A stretch of 64,000 bases of DNA from Bog-473 sp049513455 (lineage in GTDB: Bacteria; Actinomycetota; Acidimicrobiia; Acidimicrobiales; RAAP-2), in assembly GCA_049513455.1 (NCBI GenBank), contig JBEKWB010000011.1, positions 20,875 through 84,874 on the forward strand, read 5' to 3'. Shown here in pieces: positions 35,133 through 42,881 of the stretch. A program made the position numbers and the translations under genes. The notes under the pieces are model-generated. The model saw only the letters and a program-made list of their open reading frames with translations. It ran no database searches and had not been told where the DNA came from. Numbering within the stretch: the first letter of the stretch is position 1; every line of letters starts with the position of its first letter.

Positions 35133-35969
35133 TTACTTGAGGAAGGTCCCTCCGTCGATGGGCAACTGGATGCCCGTCACGTAGCGGGCCTCGTCGGACA
35201 CGAGCCACAGGATGGCCGCCGTGATGTCAGCGGCATCGACCCAGGGGATCGGGAGCAGGGCGAAGTCGATGGCGAGCTTGGCCAGGTCCTCCTTGCCGGG
35301 GTTCTCCAGCTCCGGCAGGAACAACTTGTAGGTACCCTCGTTCTGCAACATCGGGGTGTCCACGTTCATCGGATGCACCGTGTTGACCCGGATGTTGTAC
35401 TCGGCCAGCTCACCTGCCATGGACTGCGCCAGGCCGATGCAGCCACTCTTGGCGGCCGAGTACGCCGAGGTGTTGGGGTAGCCCTTGAGGCCGGCCACCG
35501 AGCTGGTGATGACGATGGAGCCGCCCTTGGCCTGGTCGATCATGGCGGGGATGCAGGCGCGCACCGAGTTCCAGACGCCCTTGAGGTTGATCCCGATCAC
35601 ATCGTCCCAGGTCTGCTCTGGGGTCTCCCATGATTTCTTGAGGGCGACCACACCGGCGTTGGCCACGCAGATGTCCACGTGCCCGAAGCGTGTGATCCCC
35701 TCCTGCACGGCCGCTTCCACCTGCGAGTACTCACGCACATCGGCCTTGGCCGCCACAATCTCTCCGCCGACCTCCTCGACCAGGCGGACCGTCTCGTCGA
35801 GGTCGGCCTGGGTGGCCAGCGGGTAGAGCTCGGCGATGGAAGCGACGTCCTCGCAGATGTCGATGCCGATGATCTTGGCGCCCTCTTCCGCGAAGCGGAC
35901 GGCGTGCGAGCGACCCTGGCCCCGGGCCACGCCCGTGATGAAGGCAACCTTGCCGTCGAGTCTTCCCAT
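35133..35969 (-). CDS. Mycofactocin-coupled SDR family oxidoreductase
   Basis: A 278-residue short-chain dehydrogenase. The cofactor loop GVARGQGRSHAVRFAEEGAK is the hallmark of the mycofactocin-dependent SDR subfamily, which holds NAD(H) without exchange and passes electrons to mycofactocin. NAGV, the catalytic Ser in VITSSVAG and the YSAAKSG motif are present. IDICEDVASIAELYPLAT is also typical. Such enzymes oxidise alcohols in actinobacteria. Its location beside the P450 fits oxidation of a hydroxylated product. Mycofactocin synthesis genes are not in the window. Confidence 0.9.
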   Translation of the reverse strand: MGRLDGKVAFITGVARGQGRSHAVRFAEEGAKIIGIDICEDVASIAELYPLATQADLDETVRLVEEVGGEIVAAKADVREYSQVEAAVQEGITRFGHVDICVANAGVVALKKSWETPEQTWDDVIGINLKGVWNSVRACIPAMIDQAKGGSIVITSSVAGLKGYPNTSAYSAAKSGCIGLAQSMAGELAEYNIRVNTVHPMNVDTPMLQNEGTYKLFLPELENPGKEDLAKLAIDFALLPIPWVDAADITAAILWLVSDEARYVTGIQLPIDGGTFLK

Positions 35970-36126
35970 TGTCGTTTTCCCCCAAGAGTTCTGCGTGTCG
36001 ATCCACGCTGGTCGGACACTGCTCGTGCGACTACCTGGCCAATAATGCCAGGGGGGCCAGTTCCGCGCCACCTCACCAGGTCATGGCGACGGCGTGCCTG
36101 CGGCCCCTGTCCGACCCCACCACCGA

Positions 36127-37992
36127 CTACTCGGCGCTCCGCCCGTCGGCGGCCGCACCGGCGTCGGAGGCGTGATCCGGCGCCGGTACCACCCGCTCCC
36201 GCAATTCGCGCTTCAGCACCTTTCCACTGGCATTCAGGGGAAGGCTGTCGACCACCACGACACGACGCGGCACCTTGTAGTTGGCCATGGCCTGGCGGGC
36301 CCAGGCGATGAGCGCATCACCGAATTCCCCGGCGCCTGCGGCCGCTGCGGCCCCTTCGGCCGCTGCGGCCCCTTCGGCCGCTTCGGCCCCCTCCGCGCCC
36401 TTCGCCGCCCCGGTGGCCCCGGTGGCCCGGGTCGCGCCCCACGCCGGGCTCGGGACGACGAAGGCACAGCCCACCTCGCCCATGCGCTCGTCGGGGACCC
36501 CCACCACCGCGACCTGGGCGACACCGTCGTAACGGCGCAAGATCGCCTCGATCTCGGCCGGGTAGGCGTTGAAGCCACCCACCACGAACATGTCCTTCAC
36601 CCGGTCGGTGATGGTCACGTTGCCCGCGGCGTCCATGACCCCGATGTCGCCGGTGTGCAGCCAGCCCTCGGAATCGATCGCCGCCGCCGTGGCGGCCTCG
36701 TCCTCCCAGTACCCCCCCATGACCGTATAGCCGCGCACCACGATCTCACCCGGCTCCCCCTGCGCCACGGAGCGGCCGTCGACCACGGCCCGCACCTCCA
36801 ACCCGGGAATGGCCCTCCCCGACGTGGCAGCGATGACTTCGGGCGGGTAGTCGCGCCGGCACATGGTGACCGTGCCGCACGACTCGGTCAGGCCGTAGGC
36901 GGTGAGGACCGTGTCAAAACCGAGCTCACTGCTCATGGCGTGCACCAGCTCGACCGGGACGACTGCGGCGCCGGTCACCCCGAGCCGGAGAGACGACAGG
37001 TCGTAGTCACCACGGCCCGGCTCCGCCAGGAGCCCCTGATAGAGGGTCGGCGGCCCCGGGAGCACGGAAATCCGCTCCGCCGCGATGCGCTCCATGACCC
37101 GTCGGGCGTCGAAGACCGCCTCGGGCACCACCGTGGCGCCGGCCATGAGACAGGCCAGGATGCCCGCCTTGTAGCCGAACGTGTGGAAGAAGGGGTTGAC
37201 GACGAGGTAGCGGTCAGAGGGTGCGAGCCCGACGATGGACGCCCATGTGCCAAAGGTGCGCAACGACTGCCCGTGGGTGGCTCCCGCTCCCTTGGGGTGG
37301 CCCGTCGTGCCCGAGGTGAAGATGAGGTCCGAAAGGTCGTCGGGTCCGAGGGCCGCGGCCCTTGCCGCTGTGTGCGCCGGGTCGACCTGCTGCCCCGCCT
37401 GCGAGAACGATGCGAGGTCGATCGTCTCCACCCCGGCGGCCGTGGCCACGGCTGTGGCCCCGCTCCCGTCCGCGCCCCCGACCCCGTCGCGCAGGAGCAC
37501 AATGCGCGCCAGCGCGCCCGTGTCCTCGCCGTGCAGGAGCGCCGGGTAGTCGACACCCAAAAAGCCGCGCACCGTCACGAGCGTGGTCGCTCCCGAGGCG
37601 CGGAGGATGTACGCGGCCTCTCCCCCCTTGAAGCGGGTGTTCATCGGCACCAGCACCGCGCCGGCGCGCAACGCCCCGAGGGCGGCCAGCATCCATTCGG
37701 CGCAGTTGGGAGCCCAAATGGCGACGCGGCCACCCGGGTCGACGCCCGCGGCGACGAAGCCGCGCGCGTAGGCGTCCACCGCCTCGGGGAGCTCGGCGTA
37801 GGTGAGGCGGAAGTCGCCGTCGACCAGCACTTCGTTGGCGGCGTGGCGCCCCGAGCCCTGCGTCACCAGATTCGGGATGGTGCCCCAGGTCAGGTCCGCA
37901 CGGGGATCCTCGTCGTCCGGGGAGGCACCACCGATACCGCTACCGGTGCCTGCACCGGTCGGCTGCCCCACCTGCGCCGGGCCCGGCGTCAC
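36127..37992 (-). CDS. Acyl-CoA ligase (FadD3-like)
   Basis: A 621-residue AMP-forming ligase. LIFTSGTTGHPKGAGATHGQ (about 226) is the P-loop, AYGLTESCGTVTMCRRDYPP the adenine-binding motif, YPAEIEAILRRYDGVAQVAV the hinge region, and SLPLNASGKVLKRELRE the catalytic lysine. The framework resembles FadD3, which activates the steroid-derived indanedione propionate. An Ala/Gly/Glu-rich insert (about residues 515-553) sits in the C-terminal lid domain; its DNA has imperfect 18-bp repeats at 36340-36393. The GTG start at 37992 overlaps the stop of the SDR gene (GTGA). Confidence 0.87.
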   Translation of the reverse strand: MTPGPAQVGQPTGAGTGSGIGGASPDDEDPRADLTWGTIPNLVTQGSGRHAANEVLVDGDFRLTYAELPEAVDAYARGFVAAGVDPGGRVAIWAPNCAEWMLAALGALRAGAVLVPMNTRFKGGEAAYILRASGATTLVTVRGFLGVDYPALLHGEDTGALARIVLLRDGVGGADGSGATAVATAAGVETIDLASFSQAGQQVDPAHTAARAAALGPDDLSDLIFTSGTTGHPKGAGATHGQSLRTFGTWASIVGLAPSDRYLVVNPFFHTFGYKAGILACLMAGATVVPEAVFDARRVMERIAAERISVLPGPPTLYQGLLAEPGRGDYDLSSLRLGVTGAAVVPVELVHAMSSELGFDTVLTAYGLTESCGTVTMCRRDYPPEVIAATSGRAIPGLEVRAVVDGRSVAQGEPGEIVVRGYTVMGGYWEDEAATAAAIDSEGWLHTGDIGVMDAAGNVTITDRVKDMFVVGGFNAYPAEIEAILRRYDGVAQVAVVGVPDERMGEVGCAFVVPSPAWGATRATGATGAAKGAEGAEAAEGAAAAEGAAAAAGAGEFGDALIAWARQAMANYKVPRRVVVVDSLPLNASGKVLKRELRERVVPAPDHASDAGAAADGRSAE

Positions 37993-38792
37993 GGGTGCTG
38001 GCTCGATACGGAGACGACCTCGCCGCTCATGTACGACGAGTAGTCGCTGGCCAAAAAGACGATGACGTTGGCCACCTCCCAGGTCTCCGCACCCCGGCCG
38101 AACAGCTCGCGGCGGCGCAGTATGGCCAGGTCCTCGTCGGGGATGGCGCGGTTGAGGAAGGGGTGCTCGGCCAGGCTCGGCGAGACGGCGTTGACGCGTA
38201 CACCCCAAGGGGCGGCTTCGGCGGCGGCACAACGGGTGAGGGCCATGACGCCGGCCTTGGCCGCGGCGTAGTGGGCCTGTCCGGGTTGGGCCCGCCAGCC
38301 CAATACCGACGCGTTGTTGACGATGACCCCGCTCCCCTGCGCCAACAGATGGGTCAAGGCGGCACGGGTGCAGCGGAAGGTGCCGGTGAGCGTGATGTCG
38401 AGCACGCGGAACCACTGCTCGTCGGTCATCTCGACCAGCGGGACGGTCCCGCCCAATCCCGCGTTGTGCACGGCGACGTCGAAGCGCCCGAAATGGTCGA
38501 CGGCCGCCGCATAGAGGGCCTGCACCTGGCCCTCGTCCGTCACGTCGCAGGGCACGGCCCGCACCACCCCGCCGGTCTCGGCCTCCAGCTGCTCGGCCGT
38601 CTCGGCCAGCCGCCGTGCATGGGCGTCGGAGACGACGACCGCCGCGCCCTCCTCGAGGCACCGGCGTGCGGTCGCCGAGCCGATCCCCGTCCCGGCCGCC
38701 GCCGTGACGATCACAACCTTGTCCACCAGCAGCCCGTGCCCGCTCGGCGGGTTGGGCGGTGGCGGTGGGTCAAAGGCGTCCTGCAGGCTCAC
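37989..38792 (-). CDS. SDR family oxidoreductase (IpdF-like)
   Basis: A 267-residue short-chain dehydrogenase. VIVTAAAGTGIGSATARRCL is the NAD(P) loop (T-A-x3-G-x-G-x-G form), VHNAGLGG the NAG motif, the catalytic Ser lies in VIVNNASVLG, and HYAAAKAGVMALT is YxxxK. A proline-rich start is followed by the Rossmann fold. Gene order acyl-CoA dehydrogenase, SDR, CoA ligase equals the fadE30-ipdF-fadD3 arrangement of steroid CD-ring catabolism, so IpdF is the best guess. GTGA overlaps at both ends tie it to its neighbours. Confidence 0.86.
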   Translation of the reverse strand: MSLQDAFDPPPPPNPPSGHGLLVDKVVIVTAAAGTGIGSATARRCLEEGAAVVVSDAHARRLAETAEQLEAETGGVVRAVPCDVTDEGQVQALYAAAVDHFGRFDVAVHNAGLGGTVPLVEMTDEQWFRVLDITLTGTFRCTRAALTHLLAQGSGVIVNNASVLGWRAQPGQAHYAAAKAGVMALTRCAAAEAAPWGVRVNAVSPSLAEHPFLNRAIPDEDLAILRRRELFGRGAETWEVANVIVFLASDYSSYMSGEVVSVSSQHP

Positions 38793-40009
38793 GTGCCCCC
38801 CTTGGGTTCTGGCGGGAGGCCGAGTACCCGCTCGCCGATGATGTTGCGCTGGATCTGGTTGGAGCCACCATAAATCGTCTCTGCCCGTGAGAAGAGGAAC
38901 GGACGTTGGAACTCGTCGAGCTCATAGGCCGCGGGGTCGTAGGCGCCGGCGGCCGCGGGGTCGTCGCCGCCGAGGATGAGCGCGGCGGGACCTATGACAC
39001 TGAGCGCGAGCTCGCCCAGGCGACGGTGCCAGCTCCCCCAGTACAGCTTGGCGATGGACGCCTCGGGCGGCGCCACCGGGCCGTCGATGCCCGAGAGGCT
39101 GCGCAGCGTGTTGTACCGCATGATGGTCAACTCCGCGTGCGCCTGCGCCAGCCGCTGGCGGATGACCGGGTCGCGGGACCGCCCGTTCGCCTGGGCCACG
39201 GCCACTATGCGCTGGAACTCGCGCACGAAACCGAGCTGATGCCCGAGCAGGGCCACCCCCCGTTCGAAGGCCAGGGTGGCGAGCGCCACCCTCCACCCCT
39301 CGCCCTCGGCGCCGACGATGTTGTCGCGGTGGGTGCGGGCCCCGTCGAAGAACACCTCGTTGAACTCGCTCGTCTTGGTCAGCTGCATAATGGGGCGCAC
39401 CTCGACGCCCGGCTGATGCATGGGAACCAAGAGGTAGGAGAGCCCCTTGTGGCGCCGGGACTCGGGGTCGGTGCGGCAGACGACGAAGCACCAGTCGGAC
39501 TGGTGCGCCAGCGAGGTCCACACCTTTTGGCCGGTGATCACCCACTCGTCGCCGTCACGGACGGCGCGTGTCTTGACATTGGCCAGGTCACTCCCGGCGT
39601 CGGGCTCGGAGTAGCCCTGGCACCACAGCTCGGTCCCCGCCAGTATCGGGGGAAGGAAGCGCGCCTTCTGGGCCTCGGTGCCGTAGTGGATGAGGGTGGG
39701 CCCGAGCAGGCCCTCCCCCATGACGCTGACGCGACCCGGCGCCCCCGCCCGCACGTACTCCTCGTGGAAGATGACCTGTTCGGTCATGGACGTGCCCCGG
39801 CCGCCGTACTCGGTGGGCCACGCCAGGCCGGTCCACCCGCCCGCGGCCAGCACCTTCTCCCAACGGAGCCGCACATCGAAGCCGAACGTCTCGTCACCCG
39901 AGCCGCCCCGGCCACCCAACTCGGCGAACTCGCCGACCAGGTGCTCCCCGAGGAATTGCCGGACCTCGTCCCGGAACGCCGAGTCTTGCGGGCGGTCGCG
40001 CAGGTCCAT
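38789..40009 (-). CDS. Acyl-CoA dehydrogenase (FadE30-like)
   Basis: About 406 residues. WCQGYSEPDAGSDLANVKTR is the acyl-CoA dehydrogenase signature, WVITGQKVWTSLAHQSDWCF follows, and FSRAETIYGGSNQIQRNIIG is the C-terminal FAD signature. It introduces a double bond into an acyl-CoA. The sequence resembles actinobacterial FadE17/FadE30 enzymes of sterol degradation, several of which act as heterotetramers; only one subunit gene is present here. ATG 40009 (MDLRDRPQD) is the preferred start; a GTG upstream is possible. This is probably the first gene of the coupled three-gene operon. Confidence 0.88.
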   Translation of the reverse strand: MDLRDRPQDSAFRDEVRQFLGEHLVGEFAELGGRGGSGDETFGFDVRLRWEKVLAAGGWTGLAWPTEYGGRGTSMTEQVIFHEEYVRAGAPGRVSVMGEGLLGPTLIHYGTEAQKARFLPPILAGTELWCQGYSEPDAGSDLANVKTRAVRDGDEWVITGQKVWTSLAHQSDWCFVVCRTDPESRRHKGLSYLLVPMHQPGVEVRPIMQLTKTSEFNEVFFDGARTHRDNIVGAEGEGWRVALATLAFERGVALLGHQLGFVREFQRIVAVAQANGRSRDPVIRQRLAQAHAELTIMRYNTLRSLSGIDGPVAPPEASIAKLYWGSWHRRLGELALSVIGPAALILGGDDPAAAGAYDPAAYELDEFQRPFLFSRAETIYGGSNQIQRNIIGERVLGLPPEPKGGT

Positions 40010-40182
40010 GTCGTCGGTCAGCGTAGTGAAATCCGCACGCACCGATCTCACCACGGGGCCCCGGCGAGTCGGCGACCCGGCCACGACAGGGCGCCGGCGG
40101 CCGGGCGGGCCTGGCCCTGCCCTGGAATACTCGCGTCACCACCCGCCCGCCCGGCACAACGGCGCGACGAAAGGACCACGTC

Positions 40183-41385
40183 ATGGACGTGAGCATCGGA
40201 GGACACGTCGAGCCCGGCTTCGCCGCGGTCAAAGATGCCTTCAGCCAGAACTTCGAGGCCGGACACGAGACGGGAGCGGCATTCTGCCTGCATGTGGGCG
40301 GGCGCAAGGTCGTCGACCTCTACGGCGGCTCCTTCGACCGCGACGCCCGAGACAGCGCCGGTGATCGACCCTATGACCAGGACACCCTGCAGCTGGTCTT
40401 CTCCTCGACCAAAGGCGCCACTGCGGCGTGCGCGAACCTGCTGGAGCAGCGGGGCGAGCTCGACGTGGAGTCCCCGGTGGCCCGCTACTGGCCCGAGTTC
40501 GCCCAGTTCGGGAAGGAGGAGATCCCCGTCCTCTTCCTGCTCTCCCACCAGGCCGGGCTCCCGGCCGTCGACGCCACGCTGAGCCCGGCCGAGGTCCAGG
40601 CCTGGGAGCCGGTGATCGCCGCGTTGGAAGCGCAGCCGCCGTTCTGGGAGCCGGGCACCGCCCACGGCTATCACGCGCTGACCTACGGGTGGTTGGTCGG
40701 CGAGGTCGTACGCCGGATCACCGGGCGCACCGTGGGCACGTTCTTTGCCGAGGAGATAGCCCAGCCTCTCGGGCTGGAGTTCTGGATCAGACTGCCCGAG
40801 GAGCAAGAGCACCGGGTCTCGCCGGTCATCGGCGGCGTCCTCCCCGGAGGGGAGGCTGCAGGAACAGGTACGAGCTTCTCGTCCACCTTGCTGGCGCGGG
40901 CGCTCAACTTGGCGGGCGCCTTCTCCGACCCGGGTTGGGCCAACCGCCGCGCCTGGCACGCCGCCGAGGTGCCCGCCGCCAACGGCATCACCAACGCCGT
41001 CTCGCTGTCCCGCCTCTACGCCGGCTTGATCGGCACCGTCGACGGTGGACCCACCGAGCCGATCCTGACGAAGGACCAGGTGGATCGCGCGCGCACCGTG
41101 CGCACCTTCGGCGCCGACCAGGTGTTCGCCTCGGTGGGCTTCACCATGAAGCAGCACATCGGCCAGGGGTTCTGGGTCTCCAGCCCCTTCTCGCCCTTCG
41201 GCGGCGCGGGCTCGTTCGGGCACACCGGCGCGGGCGGGTCCTACGGTTTTGCCGACCCCGAGAACAGCCTGGCCGTGGGCTACGTCATGAACAGGATGTC
41301 GATGGGCATGACGGTGGACCCGAGGTCCCGCCCCCTCATTCGCGCGTGCTACGAGGCGGTCGGGGCGAACCCGAAATACATCTAG
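40183..41385 (+). CDS. Serine beta-lactamase-fold esterase (EstB/LipE-like)
   Basis: A 400-residue class C beta-lactamase-fold hydrolase without signal peptide. LVFSSTKGATAACANLL has the nucleophile S-x-x-K, and HGYHALTYGWLVGEVVRRIT contains the tyrosine of the second motif. GSFGHTGAGGSYGFADPENS provides the HTG third motif. Such intracellular enzymes are esterases (EstB, mycobacterial LipE/LipL) rather than lactamases. AAGGA lies ahead of the ATG. It is divergent from the catabolic cluster, so it may cleave an ester intermediate of that pathway. Confidence 0.88.
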   Translation: MDVSIGGHVEPGFAAVKDAFSQNFEAGHETGAAFCLHVGGRKVVDLYGGSFDRDARDSAGDRPYDQDTLQLVFSSTKGATAACANLLEQRGELDVESPVARYWPEFAQFGKEEIPVLFLLSHQAGLPAVDATLSPAEVQAWEPVIAALEAQPPFWEPGTAHGYHALTYGWLVGEVVRRITGRTVGTFFAEEIAQPLGLEFWIRLPEEQEHRVSPVIGGVLPGGEAAGTGTSFSSTLLARALNLAGAFSDPGWANRRAWHAAEVPAANGITNAVSLSRLYAGLIGTVDGGPTEPILTKDQVDRARTVRTFGADQVFASVGFTMKQHIGQGFWVSSPFSPFGGAGSFGHTGAGGSYGFADPENSLAVGYVMNRMSMGMTVDPRSRPLIRACYEAVGANPKYI

Positions 41386-41459
41386 GCAGGCCGCCGTTGC
41401 AGTCTCGGGAGGGCGTGGCAGTCGGGGAAGGCCGTTGCAGTCTCGGGGGGAGGGTCGAC

Positions 41460-41906
41460 ATGTTCACCCGAAGAAAGAGGAAGCAGGACACCGTGGAGTA
41501 CGAGATCGTCAAGACCGAGGAAGAGTGGAAGAAGGAGCTTCCGCCCGAGCGCTACCGCGTCCTCCGCCGCGCCGGCACCGAGCCGGCGTGGTCGGGCGAG
41601 CTGCTGCACGTCGAGGGGGAGGGTGTGTTCCGCTGCGCCGGCTGCGGAGCGGAGCTGTTCGACCCCGACTCCAAGTTCGAGTCGGGGTCGGGATGGCCCA
41701 GCTTCGACCGAGCCAAGTCCGACGGCACCATCGTCGAGCACGCCGATCGCACCTTCGGTATGACCCGCACGGAAATCGTGTGCGCCCGGTGCGGGGGCCA
41801 CCTGGGGCACGTCTTTGCGGATGGACCCACCGACACGGGGCTGCGGTACTGCGTCAATTCCCTCTCCCTGAACTACGAGCAGGACCCGAGCCCTACGGCG
41901 CCGTAG
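41460..41906 (+). CDS. msrB: Peptide-methionine (R)-S-oxide reductase
   Basis: A 148-residue MsrB, which repairs R-methionine sulfoxide in proteins. Zinc is held by CAGCG and CARCGGHLGHVF. SGSGWPSFDRA is the conserved substrate pocket and LRYCVNSLSL carries the catalytic cysteine. The start ATG at 41460 has a GGGGGGAGGG stretch upstream. The first 12 residues are basic and variable. The 75-bp leader contains two copies of GCCGTTGCAGTCTCGGG. Confidence 0.95.
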   Translation: MFTRRKRKQDTVEYEIVKTEEEWKKELPPERYRVLRRAGTEPAWSGELLHVEGEGVFRCAGCGAELFDPDSKFESGSGWPSFDRAKSDGTIVEHADRTFGMTRTEIVCARCGGHLGHVFADGPTDTGLRYCVNSLSLNYEQDPSPTAP

Positions 41907-42102
41907 GGCCGGGCTCCACCAGTCGCCCTTCGACGACGTCGAAGACCGCGGCCAGATAGGCCGCTTCACCCGGGAGGCCGAGCCGCTCCAGGAGCGACTC
42001 GGCCAGGGCGAGGGCGCCGCAGATTTCGAAGACCTCGTTCTTCAGGAAATCGACCCGCGGCGCGAAGCGCGCCGGCGGCGGCGGCCCACCAGGGCTGCGC
42101 AA
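41893..42102 (-). CDS. Small hypothetical protein (about 69 aa)
   Basis: The C-terminal part, FLKNEVFEICGALALAESLL followed by ERLGLPGEAAYLAAVFDVVE, is a convincing amphipathic helical sequence unlike antisense noise. A start is hard to place. TTG 42102 gives 69 residues; the frame stays open up to GTG 42261, but that upstream part looks like a shadow of the overlapping membrane gene. Its 3' end overlaps msrB by 14 bp. I do not recognise a family. Confidence 0.45.
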   Translation of the reverse strand: MRSPGGPPPPARFAPRVDFLKNEVFEICGALALAESLLERLGLPGEAAYLAAVFDVVEGRLVEPGPTAP

Positions 42103-42257
42103 CCCACCGTCAGCAGCAACAGCATCACGGCGGAGCCGGTCGCGGCGGCCACCGCTCCGATCGGGTGACGCGACACGCCGGTCAACGTCAGGACGACCAG
42201 CCTGCCCGTGGTCATCGCCACGGGCAGGCCAATCGACGGGATCAGCCAGGACGTCAC
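42042..42257 (-). CDS. Small membrane protein downstream of ssb (71 aa)
   Basis: A GTG-started frame that begins directly after the ssb stop. It has two probable membrane helices, one near IPSIGLPVAMTTGRLVVLTL and one in VAAATGSAVMLLLLTVGCAA, then the basic tail GRRRRRASRRGSIS. Hydrophobicity and tight spacing favour a real gene. It overlaps the next small gene by about 60 bp in another frame, so one of the two may be wrong, or a frameshift may have split a single gene. The function is unknown. Confidence 0.5.
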   Translation of the reverse strand: MTSWLIPSIGLPVAMTTGRLVVLTLTGVSRHPIGAVAAATGSAVMLLLLTVGCAALVGRRRRRASRRGSIS

Positions 42258-42698
42258 TCACGCCTCGACCGGTAGGGCTTCCGACCGTGCCCCGTCGGTC
42301 TCGGTCGTGGAGTCCGAATCGGGCAGATCAGGCAGCGACCGCCGCTCGGTGCGCTGCACATCGGCGGTGGCGAAGCGCAGGCTCGGGCCGATCTCGTCGG
42401 CTGTGATCTCCACCTTCGAGCGGTGGTCCCCGTCCTCGGTCTCCCAGCTGCGCTGCTCGAGGCGACCGGTGACCACGACCCGCATCCCCTTGGAGAGGCT
42501 CAAGGCCACGTTCTCGGCCAGATCCCTCCAGCAGACCACGTCGAAAAATGACGTGGCCTCGTGCCACTCCTGAGTGGTCCGGTCCTGCCAGCGACGGTTC
42601 ACGGCCACGCCCAACTGCGCCGTGGCCTGACCCTCCCTGGTGTAGCGGATCTCGGGCTCCCGGGTCAGGTTGCCCGTGATCGTGGTGTTGTTGGCCAT
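42258..42698 (-). CDS. ssb: Single-stranded DNA-binding protein
   Basis: A 146-residue OB-fold SSB. MANNTTITGNLTREPEIRYT and LGVAVNRRWQDRTTQEWHEA, then FFDVVCWRDLAENVALSLSK and GMRVVVTGRLEQRSWE, are standard. The C-terminal region is short and acidic (LPDLPDSDSTTETDG) and ends in ALPVEA. It lacks the DDIPF-type tip that usually recruits partner proteins, so this may be a second SSB paralogue rather than the main replicative one. AGGA precedes the ATG. Confidence 0.93.
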   Translation of the reverse strand: MANNTTITGNLTREPEIRYTREGQATAQLGVAVNRRWQDRTTQEWHEATSFFDVVCWRDLAENVALSLSKGMRVVVTGRLEQRSWETEDGDHRSKVEITADEIGPSLRFATADVQRTERRSLPDLPDSDSTTETDGARSEALPVEA

Positions 42699-42881
42699 GA
42701 GGTGTCCTCACTCTCGTCGTGCCACCCGCGGTCACGGGTGTACCGGCGAGCATGGCGAGGCCACCTTGCCCGGAACCTTGCCGCGATCCTTGCCGGATGC
42801 ACTGCGCGCATCCAGATTCAGCGCGCAAATGCGGGCTGGGGATGGAACTGCGAATTAACTTCTCCGTGGGTGAGCAATCCG

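Noticed and set aside
36094..38043. 649-codon + strand frame opposite the acyl-CoA ligase
   Set aside because: Antisense shadow; its composition is His/Arg/Gly-rich with no motif.
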